This document shows, piece after piece, positions 21,688 to 32,995 of a DNA stretch of 64,000 nt; position 1 is the first letter of the stretch; every line of letters starts with the position of its first letter. Source of the DNA: Kazachstania africana CBS 2517 (Eukaryota > Ascomycota > Saccharomycetes > Saccharomycetales > Saccharomycetaceae); assembly GCF_000304475.1 (NCBI RefSeq), contig NC_018940.1:1426001-1490000 (forward strand). The letters are read 5' to 3'. A model generated the notes under the pieces. It was not told where the DNA came from. It saw nothing but the letters and a program-made list of their open reading frames with translations, and did not search any database. A program made the position numbers and the translations under genes.

Positions 21688-23031
21688 TCATTCTTTGACA
21701 GCTTGTTCGACCACTAATGTTAACTCTCTAAGTTCCTTTAATCTGACCCGAATAAAATGAATGTGGACCAGCTTGTATACAAATGCGAGTAAGACACACC
21801 CACTAAAATTAAATATCATTTTGTATTCATCATGACTTGCTTCTAAATTCAAACTAATGCCCGTTTTCCCTTGTAACCATACGATCAAATCATATATATG
21901 ACTCCCAGCAAAATTCCCCAAGAAAGGCCATATCATCGATCTGAAAAGCTGATTATAACCTTCAGATTGTGTAAAATAATTATACCACTCTTCAGTGGAG
22001 CCAAATAATAATGATCCAAGTGATTTGAAATCGGCACTTTCATACATTGATTTGATGAACCTTTTGAAAAGGAATGGATTCAAAAAATTGTCGAATAGCC
22101 AGATTAAGACCTTGCTTGAAAGTAGGCAAGCGGACATAATATTTGTCTTTACTTTGCCATTGTAAGCTTTCACTCTGAGAGAAAGAATGATAGGATATAT
22201 CCAATGCAGTTCATTTATAAATGTATTGTTTGGAGTTATTAATGATGCTAGAAAGAATGGAAAACCATATACAATGAATTTATTGTAAGTGGAAATGCTA
22301 TGCAACCCATTGGCAGTCTCAGAAAACACATCCAGAGCTCTAGTAGTACTTATGTTTAATAATATTTTTAGGAAACTCTCTGGAAATATCACTCGAAGTT
22401 GATGTAGGCCCAGCTTAAAGAATAATTTTCTTGGATTCAGAATAGTACCAGCGGTTAACACTACTCCAAAGACATTTTGTATAATCATGTCAATTTTGTA
22501 TGCTATCGACAAAGAGAGTGATTCCTGTATAAATGCCGTACTTGCTGGTATGAAGTCTCTTTTTCTACATTGTGGACATTTCTTACTCTTTGGAAGCTCC
22601 AATAGGATATCCTGGGCATTTTCGATACTTTGAAGGTATGTTCCGAATAGAGTACCTTGTGGATATAAAAATACTGTGTTCAATAATCTGTAGTAAGGCT
22701 TTGTTAACAATTTAATTGGCAAAGGAAATAAATTCCATATATGCTTGTTAACTTGAAAACTTCGATGCTTATCGATGATCCTGAGCAAACATTCTTTCCT
22801 AACATCGATAAGAGCATTGTCTGATGAACGACCTGGCACTACTCTCTGAATAAAAATTTTGTCCATTGAATTGTAAAACCATTTCAAATAACATGCTTTA
22901 TGAATTTGCAAATTACAACCACAACTATGGGAGATCCAACTAAACTCTGTTTCCTTGGTTATTTCCTCCTCTTCCAAACAAACCCAACAAATATATGTCC
23001 TAGTAGTGCGCCTCACGCTATTAAAAAACAT
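21688..23031 (-). CDS. YMR187C: YMR187C-family membrane protein with a split RING-like cysteine set
   Basis: 447 residues from the first ATG (three codons inside the open frame, which begins at GTG). S. cerevisiae YMR187C (about 431) has the same place between HSC82 and MRPS17. The N-terminus carries C15-x2-C18, C37-x-C39, H44-x2-C47 followed by LKWF, then after about 104 residues C152-x2-C155 (KCPQCRKRDF): a C4HC3 order resembling a RING-CH finger with a long insert. Hydrophobic segments further on (YGFPFFLASLI near 270, FNFSGCVLLAFVYKLVHIHFI near 410) suggest membrane association. Function is unknown in S. cerevisiae; an E3-ligase or scaffold role is inference only. Confidence 0.85.
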   Translation of the reverse strand: MFFNSVRRTTRTYICWVCLEEEEITKETEFSWISHSCGCNLQIHKACYLKWFYNSMDKIFIQRVVPGRSSDNALIDVRKECLLRIIDKHRSFQVNKHIWNLFPLPIKLLTKPYYRLLNTVFLYPQGTLFGTYLQSIENAQDILLELPKSKKCPQCRKRDFIPASTAFIQESLSLSIAYKIDMIIQNVFGVVLTAGTILNPRKLFFKLGLHQLRVIFPESFLKILLNISTTRALDVFSETANGLHSISTYNKFIVYGFPFFLASLITPNNTFINELHWIYPIILSLRVKAYNGKVKTNIMSACLLSSKVLIWLFDNFLNPFLFKRFIKSMYESADFKSLGSLLFGSTEEWYNYFTQSEGYNQLFRSMIWPFLGNFAGSHIYDLIVWLQGKTGISLNLEASHDEYKMIFNFSGCVLLAFVYKLVHIHFIRVRLKELRELTLVVEQAVKE

Positions 23032-23195
23032 GATATACACGTGTGGTACTTGTATGACCAGTCTCTTTAAAGCTGATTATCAAATTTTTTTCTATGTAAG
23101 CAAGCGTTTTTGATCTGTCGATTAAGGGAATCAACTCTTCGAAGTTGAAATTTTAAAAGGCGTATGAGCCCATTTACACATAATTTATATGTATA

Positions 23196-23205
23196 TATAT
23201 ACAGG
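23196..23205 (-). promoter_or_regulatory. Puf3 site in the MRPS17 3' UTR
   Basis: In mRNA sense CCTGTATATA, a perfect fit to the Puf3 consensus CNUGUANAUA, 18 bases after the stop. Puf3 binds mRNAs of nuclear-encoded mitochondrial proteins, above all mitoribosomal ones. Confidence 0.7.
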
Positions 23206-23222
23206 ATTGATGCTTTGGATTT

Positions 23223-23915
23223 TCACAATTCTTGTAGTAGATGCTTTCTTAAGATGTTTCTTTTGATATTTTTCTGCAGAAGTGTCGGATCTTCAATCCC
23301 ATGTTTCTTGAGATAGTCGATCGCTTTATTGTCATCATTCATGAATTCGTCCAATTTTTCATGCAGTGAATCAATTTTGGAACGTTGTTGGGTTAGCTTC
23401 TCTTGTAAATCAGAAACATTCAGCTTTAATATCTCTTTCAACGTATCCTGAGAGAATTCAGTGATCCCATATCTTTTCTTGATCTCTTCCAATTCTTCAA
23501 CAGATTGCCCCTTCGAGAGCGCATTTTGGATCATACGAACATCTTTCAGAAGAATACTATTGTCTTGTGCTTCAGTATGAGACCTCCTTTCTAAGAATTG
23601 CTGTGTCTTCAAGGCCTCTTCTTTGGCGACGTCCGATTTAACCTGATATTGATATTGTGCGAACTGTTGTCCCTTGTTCCTCAGGATCTCAGCAATTGAA
23701 AAGAACTTCCTCTTCGAAATTGGCCTGGTCGCTTCAATACGAACCAAATCACCCTCTCTTGACACTTCACCTTCATCATGTACTAAATAATCCTTTCTAT
23801 GAAACAATTCTTTGTTAATCTTCTTATTGAACAGTTTAGACTCTACACGCACTTTGACCGTCTTTTGCATTTTCCCCTGGGATACAACCATCCCAATCAG
23901 ATTTTGACGAGCCAT
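23223..23915 (-). CDS. MRPS17: Mitochondrial small-subunit ribosomal protein uS17m
   Basis: 230 residues starting [25 protein letters not shown]. Residues 1-90 are the uS17 OB-fold ([41 protein letters not shown]), which binds 15S rRNA. A long helical, mitochondria-specific extension follows, as in S. cerevisiae Mrps17 (about 237). The frame is open for 14 more codons to a TTG; the ATG used matches the known N-terminus. It is divergent from GCV2 and has the neighbour order of YMR188C. A Puf3 site in the 3' UTR fits its mitochondrial role. Confidence 0.95.
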   Translation of the reverse strand: MARQNLIGMVVSQGKMQKTVKVRVESKLFNKKINKELFHRKDYLVHDEGEVSREGDLVRIEATRPISKRKFFSIAEILRNKGQQFAQYQYQVKSDVAKEEALKTQQFLERRSHTEAQDNSILLKDVRMIQNALSKGQSVEELEEIKKRYGITEFSQDTLKEILKLNVSDLQEKLTQQRSKIDSLHEKLDEFMNDDNKAIDYLKKHGIEDPTLLQKNIKRNILRKHLLQEL

Positions 23916-24588
23916 AGTACCATGAGTATATATGCTCCCGTTGCTTAAAACTGGCAAATCTCAAAGAATCAACCAAAGTTCTGTGTTTTTCTACTGTTCG
24001 CTACCGGGAAGGACTTGCTTGATATCGAGAAATCTCTATATTAACTGAACAAGATGCAATAAGAAATAGCAGTATTAATTGGATGGAAAGCCGAGCTTAG
24101 CAGTTTTCTAATTACATAGATTTCTTAATTGGAAGAGAAAACTTCATGTACTCTTCAAGGGAGGGCGTGTTCCGGCTTATTACTCGGTATGGAAAGCCAC
24201 AATCAGAGATAGACCATGAGAGACGTGTGTAAAGTTGAGTGCGTTAGCGTATAGATAATATAGATATTCAGCCAAGAGTATGTCCGTACTCGCTGTAGTT
24301 CTCTTCCACAATCTTCCCGATAAGAGCTTTTATGCATCAAATGGTCCTATCCTTGACTCTTATTTTGGGGAAGAAGTCCGAGGAACCTGATCTTACGCAA
24401 TCCCATCTTGGAAGAATAGAATTGCGGAACAACTTGTTATAGATTAGATAAGGAGAGAATAGTGCTTCTTTCAGATACTTTTGGAGTATAGTGTCTACTT
24501 ATAAAAGTGTAGTTTAAAATTCCTTTTTCTCCCTCAGCTTTGGTAGGAACTTGAAATAGCAGTACTACATTGGTAAGTATCACAGCAT
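23916..24588. promoter_or_regulatory. Divergent promoter of MRPS17 and GCV2
   Basis: No gene. TTGACTCT (24353-24360) contains the TGACTC core recognised by Bas1 and, as a half match, Gcn4. CTTCTT (24475-24480) matches the core of the glycine-response element described for yeast GCV promoters and lies about 110 bases before GCV2. Both are short and could be chance matches, but they are the expected kinds of site here. Confidence 0.45.
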
Positions 24589-27500
24589 ATGCCTGTTTCA
24601 AACAGAGTCTATTGGGCCAGCTTAGGTAAAGCTATAGATTCAATCCCATGGTGCCTCTATAGAAAAAGTCCCATTGGTACAAACAACAATATAATACGTT
24701 TTTCTTCCACTAATATTAGTTCACAGAAATTTGGAGAACTCTATGAGAACCAAAAAAGTGATCTAGATAGGCCATTAGACACCTTCTTGAGGCGCCATAT
24801 TGGTCCATCAAAATGGGATATCAAGGTTATGCTGAAAACTCTAGGTTACGATGATCTAGAGACGTTCATCGAATCACTGGTACCTCGCAATGTTTTGGAA
24901 AGGAAACCACTCCATCTTAGAGCGCCAGCAAAGGGCTACACTGAACAAGAAATGTTAAAGCATCTGCAGTCAATCGCTGACAAAAATAATTACAAAGCTC
25001 GCAATTTCATCGGTAAAGGGTATTACGGGACTTTCCTCCCACCAGTTATACAAAGAAACCTTCTAGAAAATCCTGGATGGTACACATCGTACACACCTTA
25101 TCAGGCAGAAATTTCACAGGGTAGATTAGAATCCCTCTTAAACTTTCAAACTGTTGTCTCCGAACTGACAGGTTTGCCCATAGCTAATTCTTCTCTATTA
25201 GATGAAGGTACAGCTGCGGCGGAAGCAATGCTATTATCCTTTAACGCTTCGAGAAAGAAGAAATTAAACTATGTAATTGATAGTAATTTACATCTACAAA
25301 CCAAATCTGTTCTGTACACTAAAGCTCAGCCGCTAGCTATCAATATTATTGAGGTTGATGCTTCGAATGAAGAAAGCATACTTAGTGCACTCGATGATAC
25401 GGGGACCTTCGGCAGTATGATCCAATATCCTGGAACAGATGGGTCAATACTGCCAATAAATACTCTCTCTAAAGTTTCCGAGAAATTGCACTCGAAAAAC
25501 CTTCTGTTGAGTGTCGCCTCTGACCTGATGGCCCTTACTCTTTTGAAGCCACCATCTGCCTTCGGCGCTGACATTGTCTTCGGATCAAGTCAACGATTCG
25601 GAGTTCCTATGGGATTTGGCGGACCTCATGCTGCCTTCTTTGCTGTTGTCGATAAACTGAATCGTAAAATCCCTGGAAGAATTGTCGGTGTCTCAAAGGA
25701 TCGGTTGGGTAACGTTGCGTATAGATTAGCGTTACAAACTAGAGAACAGCACATCAAACGTGACAAGGCAACCTCAAACATTTGCACTGCTCAAGCCTTA
25801 TCAGCAAATATTGCATCCAATTATTGTATTTATCATGGTCCACAAGGATTAAAAGGCATTTCTCAAAGGATTTATGGCTTCACAAGCATTTTAGCCAAAT
25901 CAATCATTACAGGAAAGTGTAAACACACTTTACTTAACAAAAACTGGTTTGATACTCTTACTGTTAAATTGAGTAGTGATACAAATTCTAGAAAGTTTTT
26001 GGATGAAGCTCTTACAAAGTATAGTATAAATCTTTTCGCTGTCAATGAAAATATTGTTTCTTTGTCTCTAGATGAAACGGTAACTAAATCGGATGTAATA
26101 TCCTTATTGAAATTATTTTTAGATGAAGAATCTGTTCCTGACTTTAATGTACTCCCAGAATTCCCATCTGAAATAAGGAGAAATGATGCATACCTAAATC
26201 AAAGTGTTTTCAACAAGTATCATAGTGAAACTGCAATGTTAAGATATTTACACTATTTACAGAACAGAGACCTCTCACTAGCAAATTCCATGATACCATT
26301 AGGTTCTTGTACAATGAAACTCAATAGCGTAGTAGAAATGTTACCGATAACATGGCCCCAATTTGCTAATATTCACCCATTTCAACCTGTAAATCAAGTT
26401 TCTGGCTATATCGAGCTAACCAAATCATTATCATTAGATTTGGCCGAAATTACAGGTTTGGATGCAGTATCTTTACAACCTAATTCTGGCGCGCAAGGCG
26501 AGTACACCGGTTTAAGGGTAATCAGATCTTACCTAAACGAAAAAGGTGAAGGTGCTCGTAATGTCTGCTTAATTCCTATCTCAGCCCATGGTACTAATCC
26601 AGCTTCAGCTGCTATGTGTGGTATGAAAATTGTTCCTATCAAGTGCCTACAAAATGGAATGTTGGATATAGAAGATTTAAAGGTACAGGCAGAAAAGTAC
26701 AAAGATAAATTAGCTGCCTTCATGATCACATATCCCTCTACGTACGGGCTCTATGAACCTGTCATTAAAGATGCTATAGACATTGTACATTCAAAGGGAG
26801 GTCTTGTATATCTTGATGGCGCCAATATGAATGCTCAATTAGGGTTAACATCACCTGGCTACTTAGGTGCTGATGTTTGCCATTTGAATTTGCACAAGAC
26901 ATTTGCCATTCCACATGGTGGTGGTGGTCCTGGTGTCGGTGCAATTTGTGTTAGAGGTGAACTTGTAAAATACTTACCTTCCAACATTGTCACAAATAGA
27001 ACGGTTTCACGTGCAAGTCAAGTTACTTCTGTATCATCTGCCGAATTTGGAAACGCATTAGTCCTTCCAATATCATATTCATTCATAAAGATGTTGGGAA
27101 GTGAGGGTTTACCTTTCACCAGCGTGATTGCCATGTTAAATGCGAACTATTTGAGAAAGAAGCTGGAACCTCATTATAAAATATTATTTCTTGAAAGCAA
27201 CAGCGATATAGGAGGATGTGCTCATGAATTTATTATTGATCTGAGAGGGTATAAAAGCTACGATTTAGAAGCCACTGATATAGCAAAAAGGCTACAAGAT
27301 TACGGATTTCATTCCCCTACACTTGCATTCCCAGTTCCAGGAACTTTGATGGTTGAGCCCACCGAATCAGAAAACTTGCAAGAGTTAGATAGATTCATAG
27401 ATTCTATGATATCTATCAAACAAGAAATTGATGCATATATAGGGGGGGTAAGTGTAGGTAACGTTCTAAAACAGGCCCCACATTCACTGGAAGATTTAAT

Positions 27501-27678
27501 TTGCTCTGAAGATTGGGAAACTAGAGGATATAGTCGTGAAAGTGCTGCTTATCCGCTACCATTTTTGAAAAAGAATAAATTTTGGCCCGCCGTCGCTCGT
27601 ATTGATGATGTATATGGTGACATGAACCTCATGTGCACTTGTCCTGCTGTAGAGGATTTTGAAGAGCATACGGAGTAG
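24589..27678 (+). CDS. GCV2: Mitochondrial glycine decarboxylase P subunit
   Basis: 1029 residues (S. cerevisiae about 1034). An N-terminal presequence rich in R, S and N (about 1-50) precedes [11 protein letters not shown], the usual start of P proteins. The fused two-domain architecture is complete: [15 protein letters not shown] in the N-terminal domain, and in the C-terminal domain [27 protein letters not shown] and the PLP site [17 protein letters not shown], where K770 should form the Schiff base. The enzyme decarboxylates glycine and passes the aminomethyl group to the lipoyl H protein, feeding mitochondrial one-carbon units. It ends 69 bases from the convergent SGS1 stop. Confidence 0.97.
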   Translation: MPVSNRVYWASLGKAIDSIPWCLYRKSPIGTNNNIIRFSSTNISSQKFGELYENQKSDLDRPLDTFLRRHIGPSKWDIKVMLKTLGYDDLETFIESLVPRNVLERKPLHLRAPAKGYTEQEMLKHLQSIADKNNYKARNFIGKGYYGTFLPPVIQRNLLENPGWYTSYTPYQAEISQGRLESLLNFQTVVSELTGLPIANSSLLDEGTAAAEAMLLSFNASRKKKLNYVIDSNLHLQTKSVLYTKAQPLAINIIEVDASNEESILSALDDTGTFGSMIQYPGTDGSILPINTLSKVSEKLHSKNLLLSVASDLMALTLLKPPSAFGADIVFGSSQRFGVPMGFGGPHAAFFAVVDKLNRKIPGRIVGVSKDRLGNVAYRLALQTREQHIKRDKATSNICTAQALSANIASNYCIYHGPQGLKGISQRIYGFTSILAKSIITGKCKHTLLNKNWFDTLTVKLSSDTNSRKFLDEALTKYSINLFAVNENIVSLSLDETVTKSDVISLLKLFLDEESVPDFNVLPEFPSEIRRNDAYLNQSVFNKYHSETAMLRYLHYLQNRDLSLANSMIPLGSCTMKLNSVVEMLPITWPQFANIHPFQPVNQVSGYIELTKSLSLDLAEITGLDAVSLQPNSGAQGEYTGLRVIRSYLNEKGEGARNVCLIPISAHGTNPASAAMCGMKIVPIKCLQNGMLDIEDLKVQAEKYKDKLAAFMITYPSTYGLYEPVIKDAIDIVHSKGGLVYLDGANMNAQLGLTSPGYLGADVCHLNLHKTFAIPHGGGGPGVGAICVRGELVKYLPSNIVTNRTVSRASQVTSVSSAEFGNALVLPISYSFIKMLGSEGLPFTSVIAMLNANYLRKKLEPHYKILFLESNSDIGGCAHEFIIDLRGYKSYDLEATDIAKRLQDYGFHSPTLAFPVPGTLMVEPTESENLQELDRFIDSMISIKQEIDAYIGGVSVGNVLKQAPHSLEDLICSEDWETRGYSRESAAYPLPFLKKNKFWPAVARIDDVYGDMNLMCTCPAVEDFEEHTE

Positions 27679-27747
27679 ATTTTTGATTGACTTCAAAATC
27701 TATTTAGATGTAAAATCATGTTATGTATATGCTATATTTATATGAAT

Positions 27748-30700
27748 TTATATTATGGTTTTGGTATCGTATTGATATCTATGGTTTTCTTCTCTTGTAG
27801 TAAGTTTTGCCGTCGTTCCTTGTGCCTTTTTCCTTTGCCCATTATGTGATAATGTTCCTCCTGAGCTATGCATCCCTTTGGTAAGCTGGCTCTCTCGCAA
27901 TTGGCTCAGAATTCTTTCATTTTGCTTTTCTTCATCCACTTCCATACTAAAAAATTTAGAAACTGTACCAGTTGCGGAACTCGCCAAATCAGGAAGGGTA
28001 CTTCCTTGACTTATAACTACACTGTCTGTTATATTCATCATGGACCTACGTATTTCTAAAATTGTTGGTTTGATATATTTGAACCTATTTTTGTATGTTT
28101 CTTCAATATCAACCAAACGGGAAAAATCTTCCTCAGTAGGAGGAAGTAGAGTTGCAAGTTTTTTTAATATAGTATCTGGAAAGAAATTGACCATCGGAGG
28201 GCTCATCCTATTGCCAATATTGTACGACGCATCTTTCAATTTATTGTATGCAAACGTGATACCTCTCATTTCTTGTGTAGATTGTAGTTCATGCCTACTT
28301 CCCAGAGTAATTGGAGTAGGTTCTTGAGAAGAATCATCATACTTATAGGACCTCAAATGATCTCTGGCACTTATAAAAGAAGGAGCACCTTGAATAGAAG
28401 GCTCTCTGTTGCTTCTTTTATCAGAAGCCATTCTTGAAGCAGCTCGTGGCGCCGGTTGAGTTCCGCTCGCAGTAGAAGAACGAGAATTTCCTGGGGTTAC
28501 GTTGAATTGCATCTCTACCTTTAATTTATTCGAGACAAGATTTCTAAAGCTTGGCCCTGGTTTGACATAGGTGGTAGCAAAACCGCGATTATTCATGATT
28601 TGATATTCTTCCAAAATACGCATTGTAACAAGGTGAAAAAAAATTCTTTCCACATCTGACTTAGGCATACCCTTACCTTGGCCATGTTGCGGGAGCGTAT
28701 CATGATGCGCCGACATAATTTTTGAATTTCGTGAGCCCTTGAATATATCTTGGCAATGAATCAAAGTGACACGATCGTGTTGAATAGCTTCAACCAAGCG
28801 AGCTATGTCCTTTGCAAGACCCGTGACATCTCTCTTTTCGAGAGTGATATTAGATCTATTTTTACAATTGTCACAGTTTTTCGCACATAAAGCAGGATTG
28901 AAATCTTCATTGAAGTAAGATAGAACCAATTTTCTCCTACAATCAGTGATATTATCACAATAAGCCATAACTTCTTGTAATTTGTTCAAATGCTTCTGCT
29001 TATTTTCTCTATCAAGATTTTGATCCTTTTGAATCATTGTCTGCATGGTTCTAATGTCCTTAAAATGAAAGTAGGTAACGCAATAGGAGTAGTTACCGTC
29101 TCTTCCTGCTCTACCCGTTTCCTGATAGTAACCCTCCAAAGTTCTTGGAACTGTATAATGTATCACAAACCTAACGTCAGGCTTGTCTATCCCCATACCA
29201 AACGCTACTGTAGCACATATTACTTGAATCTCGTCTTCTTGCCATGCCTTCTGTACGGCACTTCTCTCTTCAGGTTCCATGCCCGCATGATAATAGGCGC
29301 ATCGTATATTTTTCCTTTGAAGTTGAGAAGATACTTGCTCACACGAGTTTTTAGAATGACAATAAATTATCCCTGTTTGATTTCGAAATCTATTTTTTAT
29401 CATATCACAAATATTATTCATCGTATCTTTATCCTTTTTTTTGACTTCGTAATACAGATTTGTTCTATTGAAACTTTGCTTCAAAAACACCTCATTTTTT
29501 AGACCAAGATTGTGGATAATATCCATTATAACTTGTTTACTTGCTGTTGCAGTCAATGCCATCATTGGTATGGTAGGATACTCTACTTTGAACATCTTCA
29601 ATTCTTTATAATCAGGCCTAAAGTCATGCCCCCAATTAGAGACACAATGTGCTTCATCAACTACTACTCTTGCCAAGTTTCCGTCAGTATACAGCTTGTC
29701 AATTGCTCTTTTACATTGTTGTGATGCACTTATCATTTCCGGCGATATGTAAACGACATCTAACAAGCCGTGTATGAATAAATTGAATGTTTGTCTTCTT
29801 TCCTCGGAGGTGCCTTTCGAGCTAAACATGCTAGCCTTTATATTCTTGGCTAATAAATGTTCTACTTGATCTTGCATCAACGAGATTAATGGTGAAATTA
29901 CAATAGTAGTACCTCTTGTTCTACCAGATTTCACAATAGCAGGCAGTTGATAACATAATGATTTCCCACCACCCGTGGGCATCAAAACGAAGACATCTTT
30001 GCCGTCTAAAGTTGCATTTACTGCCTCTTCTTGGTTAGGTCTAAAACCTGGCAATTTAAAAACTCCATGAAGTCTTTCTTCGACTTCTTCCGACCATGGA
30101 TATTTTCTCTTTTTATCCACTCTACTAATCTCAATGTCTTCTAATAAGGAATCATCAAAGTCATCTTTATTGAATGCGTCAGTAATTTCTCTCTTGACAT
30201 TTGTTTGAATGGACAAGTTATTCTTCTCATCTTCCGGTAGTTTTCTTTCTGCGATAATCTTTAAGTCATTATCTAACTCTTTGATATCAGCAAATTGAGT
30301 TTCGTTCTCTCTTTCTTCATTAAATAGTTCTAAATCACTGTCGTACCAATCTTCTCCTTGATCCTCCTCATTTTCACTTTCTATGAGCTCTAAGTCAGAG
30401 TGTGACATTTGTACAATATTTGACAATAATGAATTACCATTTTTATCCGCATCCTCATCAACGATGAAATCTTCTTCTAATAGATTGATCTCTGCAGTAT
30501 CATTATGTTCCTTTAGCGGTGACGAGACAACTATTTCGAAATTGTCTTCTTGTGAATCATTGTAACTTGCCGCATCCTTAGTACTATCTATATCATCATC
30601 TTCCACTACAAAATCGAGATCGCTTTGATGAACTAAATCGTTCTCAACTCTTTCTTCGTCCGCTGTACTAATATAACTAGAGTGAATGTCCTCCTCAGCC

Positions 30701-31704
30701 TCAAATGTGATCTCTGCTTGACTTTCATTTTGCAACCTGCCTATTCTGTACTCAAAGGGATCGTCCTTTTCCGGAATCTTGTAATTTATGGCTGTATGTG
30801 CACGTAATTGTCTCTTTGGTGGTAGCAAGTTCTGTTCACTCAAGTCTTTGTGACTTACCTCAGAACGCGTATATTTGTCTTCCATTATTACTACTGCCTC
30901 TTCTGAATTGTCATGCTCTTCATCTAACACATGGATCAAGGCGGCAGTTGAAACATTGGTATTGGTAACTGATGGGCTAGGAATATTATTGATTTCGTTT
31001 AGGTTTGGACCAAGATTCGAGATCTGCGCCTCGAGAAGTTTAATTTCAGACTCAAGTTTTAATAGGTCTGGATTAATAGAGGCATTAATTTTGAGTTTTT
31101 TAGCATCTTCTGAGAGTGACGTGGACTCCATTATTTGGCATTTATTCAGCAGTTTTTCCGATTGCTTCCTCAAAGTATTTATGAGTGCCTCTTGCAACTG
31201 AATTAGTTTCAGCTGTCGTTGAGCGGGCGAGATAAATGGTTGTAGTGGGGATCTCGATCTTGGAAGTACTGGGCCAACAGTTGAGGTCGATGGCCTAATA
31301 ATTGAATTGCCGCCCGAAATATTGGAGGTAGTTTGTGACAATATGTTAGTTCCTGGTTGAGAATCTAAAGGCCTTAATCCTAAAGGCATGGTTGGCGTCC
31401 TTTCATATCGTATAGGATTAGTGGTGGACACTGGTTGTGAGATGAATTCAGCATTATGTCTCTCAGATTGTGTGGGACTCTGAGCAATTCTCTCTCGAGG
31501 TGTTGTTCGGAGATTTTCTCTTAGCCCTGATATTGAGTTTGCATCCAATGAATCTGTGTATAAAGGTCGTTGTCGCAATGAATTAGTAACATTTATCTGT
31601 TTATTAACAATATGCAATATCAACTGTTTATCTTTCTGTATCGTATCGGTTTCTTTCAGCCAGTTGAACTCTCTTCTCAAATTGTGTGAAGGTTTAGTGA
31701 CCAT
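27748..31704 (-). CDS. SGS1: RecQ-family DNA helicase
   Basis: 1318 residues from MVTKPSHNLRRE, identical in its opening to S. cerevisiae Sgs1 (about 1447), and therefore preferred over the TTG three codons earlier. The N-terminus is the Top3/Rmi1-binding segment, followed by a long acidic region. The helicase core starts near 555: GFRPNQEEAVNA (Q motif), MPTGGGKSLCYQLPA (Walker A), VVDEAHCVSNWGHDFRPDY (II), ATVAFGMGIDKPDVRFV and QETGRAGRDGN (VI). The RQC zinc site (CRRKLVLSYF, CAKNCDNC) and a C-terminal HRDC domain (about 1150-1220) follow. Sgs1 dissolves double Holliday junctions and resects breaks. An MluI box upstream suggests G1/S expression. Confidence 0.97.
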   Translation of the reverse strand: MVTKPSHNLRREFNWLKETDTIQKDKQLILHIVNKQINVTNSLRQRPLYTDSLDANSISGLRENLRTTPRERIAQSPTQSERHNAEFISQPVSTTNPIRYERTPTMPLGLRPLDSQPGTNILSQTTSNISGGNSIIRPSTSTVGPVLPRSRSPLQPFISPAQRQLKLIQLQEALINTLRKQSEKLLNKCQIMESTSLSEDAKKLKINASINPDLLKLESEIKLLEAQISNLGPNLNEINNIPSPSVTNTNVSTAALIHVLDEEHDNSEEAVVIMEDKYTRSEVSHKDLSEQNLLPPKRQLRAHTAINYKIPEKDDPFEYRIGRLQNESQAEITFEAEEDIHSSYISTADEERVENDLVHQSDLDFVVEDDDIDSTKDAASYNDSQEDNFEIVVSSPLKEHNDTAEINLLEEDFIVDEDADKNGNSLLSNIVQMSHSDLELIESENEEDQGEDWYDSDLELFNEERENETQFADIKELDNDLKIIAERKLPEDEKNNLSIQTNVKREITDAFNKDDFDDSLLEDIEISRVDKKRKYPWSEEVEERLHGVFKLPGFRPNQEEAVNATLDGKDVFVLMPTGGGKSLCYQLPAIVKSGRTRGTTIVISPLISLMQDQVEHLLAKNIKASMFSSKGTSEERRQTFNLFIHGLLDVVYISPEMISASQQCKRAIDKLYTDGNLARVVVDEAHCVSNWGHDFRPDYKELKMFKVEYPTIPMMALTATASKQVIMDIIHNLGLKNEVFLKQSFNRTNLYYEVKKKDKDTMNNICDMIKNRFRNQTGIIYCHSKNSCEQVSSQLQRKNIRCAYYHAGMEPEERSAVQKAWQEDEIQVICATVAFGMGIDKPDVRFVIHYTVPRTLEGYYQETGRAGRDGNYSYCVTYFHFKDIRTMQTMIQKDQNLDRENKQKHLNKLQEVMAYCDNITDCRRKLVLSYFNEDFNPALCAKNCDNCKNRSNITLEKRDVTGLAKDIARLVEAIQHDRVTLIHCQDIFKGSRNSKIMSAHHDTLPQHGQGKGMPKSDVERIFFHLVTMRILEEYQIMNNRGFATTYVKPGPSFRNLVSNKLKVEMQFNVTPGNSRSSTASGTQPAPRAASRMASDKRSNREPSIQGAPSFISARDHLRSYKYDDSSQEPTPITLGSRHELQSTQEMRGITFAYNKLKDASYNIGNRMSPPMVNFFPDTILKKLATLLPPTEEDFSRLVDIEETYKNRFKYIKPTILEIRRSMMNITDSVVISQGSTLPDLASSATGTVSKFFSMEVDEEKQNERILSQLRESQLTKGMHSSGGTLSHNGQRKKAQGTTAKLTTREENHRYQYDTKTII

Positions 31705-31978
31705 ACTTTTCAACCATAAAAACTCAAGTCCAGTGGTAGTCTTTTTTAAAATGGCCTATTATATATGCTGCTTCGTTAGCAGTAAGCTGATACATCTTTC
31801 TGAGATCTTGGTGTAAATAATTATGGATATTTTCAATTTTGTTACGCGGGCCGAATGAAAAGAGGCTATCTGCAATGTAACGCGTCTTATGGCGATGAGG
31901 CTCATCGCAAAGTGATTTTAAGAAGTTTATAAGCCGTTGTTTGCACGGTGTGGAAATCCTACGAAGACCAAGTCTGAA
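31705..31978. promoter_or_regulatory. Divergent SGS1/SPG5 promoter with MCB and a PAC palindrome
   Basis: ACGCGT at 31880-31885 is a perfect MBF box, 176 bases before SGS1; ACGCGG at 31844-31849 is a weaker copy. Six bases beyond lies GCGATGAG-G-CTCATCGC (31892-31908), two PAC motifs (Dot6/Tod6 sites) head to head in a perfect 17-base palindrome. Confidence 0.7.
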
Positions 31979-32782
31979 ATGATGGTAGACAGATATCGAC
32001 GTTGGGCTAAGGCCCTTGGACAAGAGTTACTTAGGTACAGGAAATTGGTAAATCAAAAAATTGGAGCAGGATTATTCAGGGGAGTTCCTGCTGTGGGAAA
32101 TGTTGGAAAGACAGGATATAAGCAACAGAGGCTATATCCTCTACTGCTTTCATGTTCGGGTCGTTCTAGTTCTTTTCTTTCAATAAGGAGAGTATTCGAT
32201 GGTCCCAAGTGTAATCTTCTGTCAGTCTTGTTACAAAGAGCTACCATTACTCCATCCAACAAGTCTTCAGTGTTCGATAAGTTACACCGATCGAGGATTA
32301 CAGAGTGTACAAATACTGCAGTAAAGAATATCAAGAAATCTTTACAAAGCACCAATATAAAACGTTCCGTATCATACGAAGCTGACTTGTTCAAATTGAT
32401 GAATGAGCAGAGAGTGACACGTGGTTCGTATATTGATTTTGAACTACCCAGTTTATCTACGCCATTTGGAAATGTTGCCTTTTTAAGTGAAACTAGCTTG
32501 AGTAGCTGGAAATATCAATTAGCTAAAATAGATAAAATTAGAAAAATGGTAGAGCAAATATTCAACACCTACGGTTCATTACCGGTCACAAAATCTAATG
32601 GTAATATACGAATTCATTTTACAAACTCCAGTGCTGTAGAGACTGAAAGGTTGATTGCTGATTTAGGTATTACAGAAGGAATCGTATTTCCGGATGACTA
32701 TTCTGAAATATTATCCGGATATTCATCAACGGAAAATCTACAAGCTTATCACTTTTCGCCCGTCCTCTCTGAATGTAACTGA
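31979..32782 (+). CDS. SPG5: SPG5-like proteasome-associated stationary-phase factor
   Basis: 267 residues from the first ATG; a second ATG follows at once (MMVDRYRRW). The frame extends 14 codons upstream to a TTG with no ATG. Identification is mainly by place between SGS1 and GYL1, as YMR191W in S. cerevisiae. The N-terminal 100 residues are basic and could look mitochondrial; the better-conserved-looking part is C-terminal (VSYEADLFKLMNEQRVTRGSY and SWKYQLAKIDKIRKMVEQIF). Spg5 joins the 19S proteasome in stationary phase and is needed for heat survival then. The S. cerevisiae protein is longer (about 373). Confidence 0.75.
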   Translation: MMVDRYRRWAKALGQELLRYRKLVNQKIGAGLFRGVPAVGNVGKTGYKQQRLYPLLLSCSGRSSSFLSIRRVFDGPKCNLLSVLLQRATITPSNKSSVFDKLHRSRITECTNTAVKNIKKSLQSTNIKRSVSYEADLFKLMNEQRVTRGSYIDFELPSLSTPFGNVAFLSETSLSSWKYQLAKIDKIRKMVEQIFNTYGSLPVTKSNGNIRIHFTNSSAVETERLIADLGITEGIVFPDDYSEILSGYSSTENLQAYHFSPVLSECN

Positions 32783-32995
32783 TTTTAAAACGGTCGTGTT
32801 TACTGTCAATTTATATTCTTTTTGTATTCTCGAGTTGCTTAAATATTTTATATATTCTTGTTTCAGTTTTTCTTTTTTTTTGTTCTACATGATGGCATTG
32901 CATTACGTCTTGTATTCTAGAAAACGAACTCGAAAGTTTTCAAATTTAAAGGAAGTCATTACAGTCGAGTGCAACGATCAAAAAGCCATCGAGCA

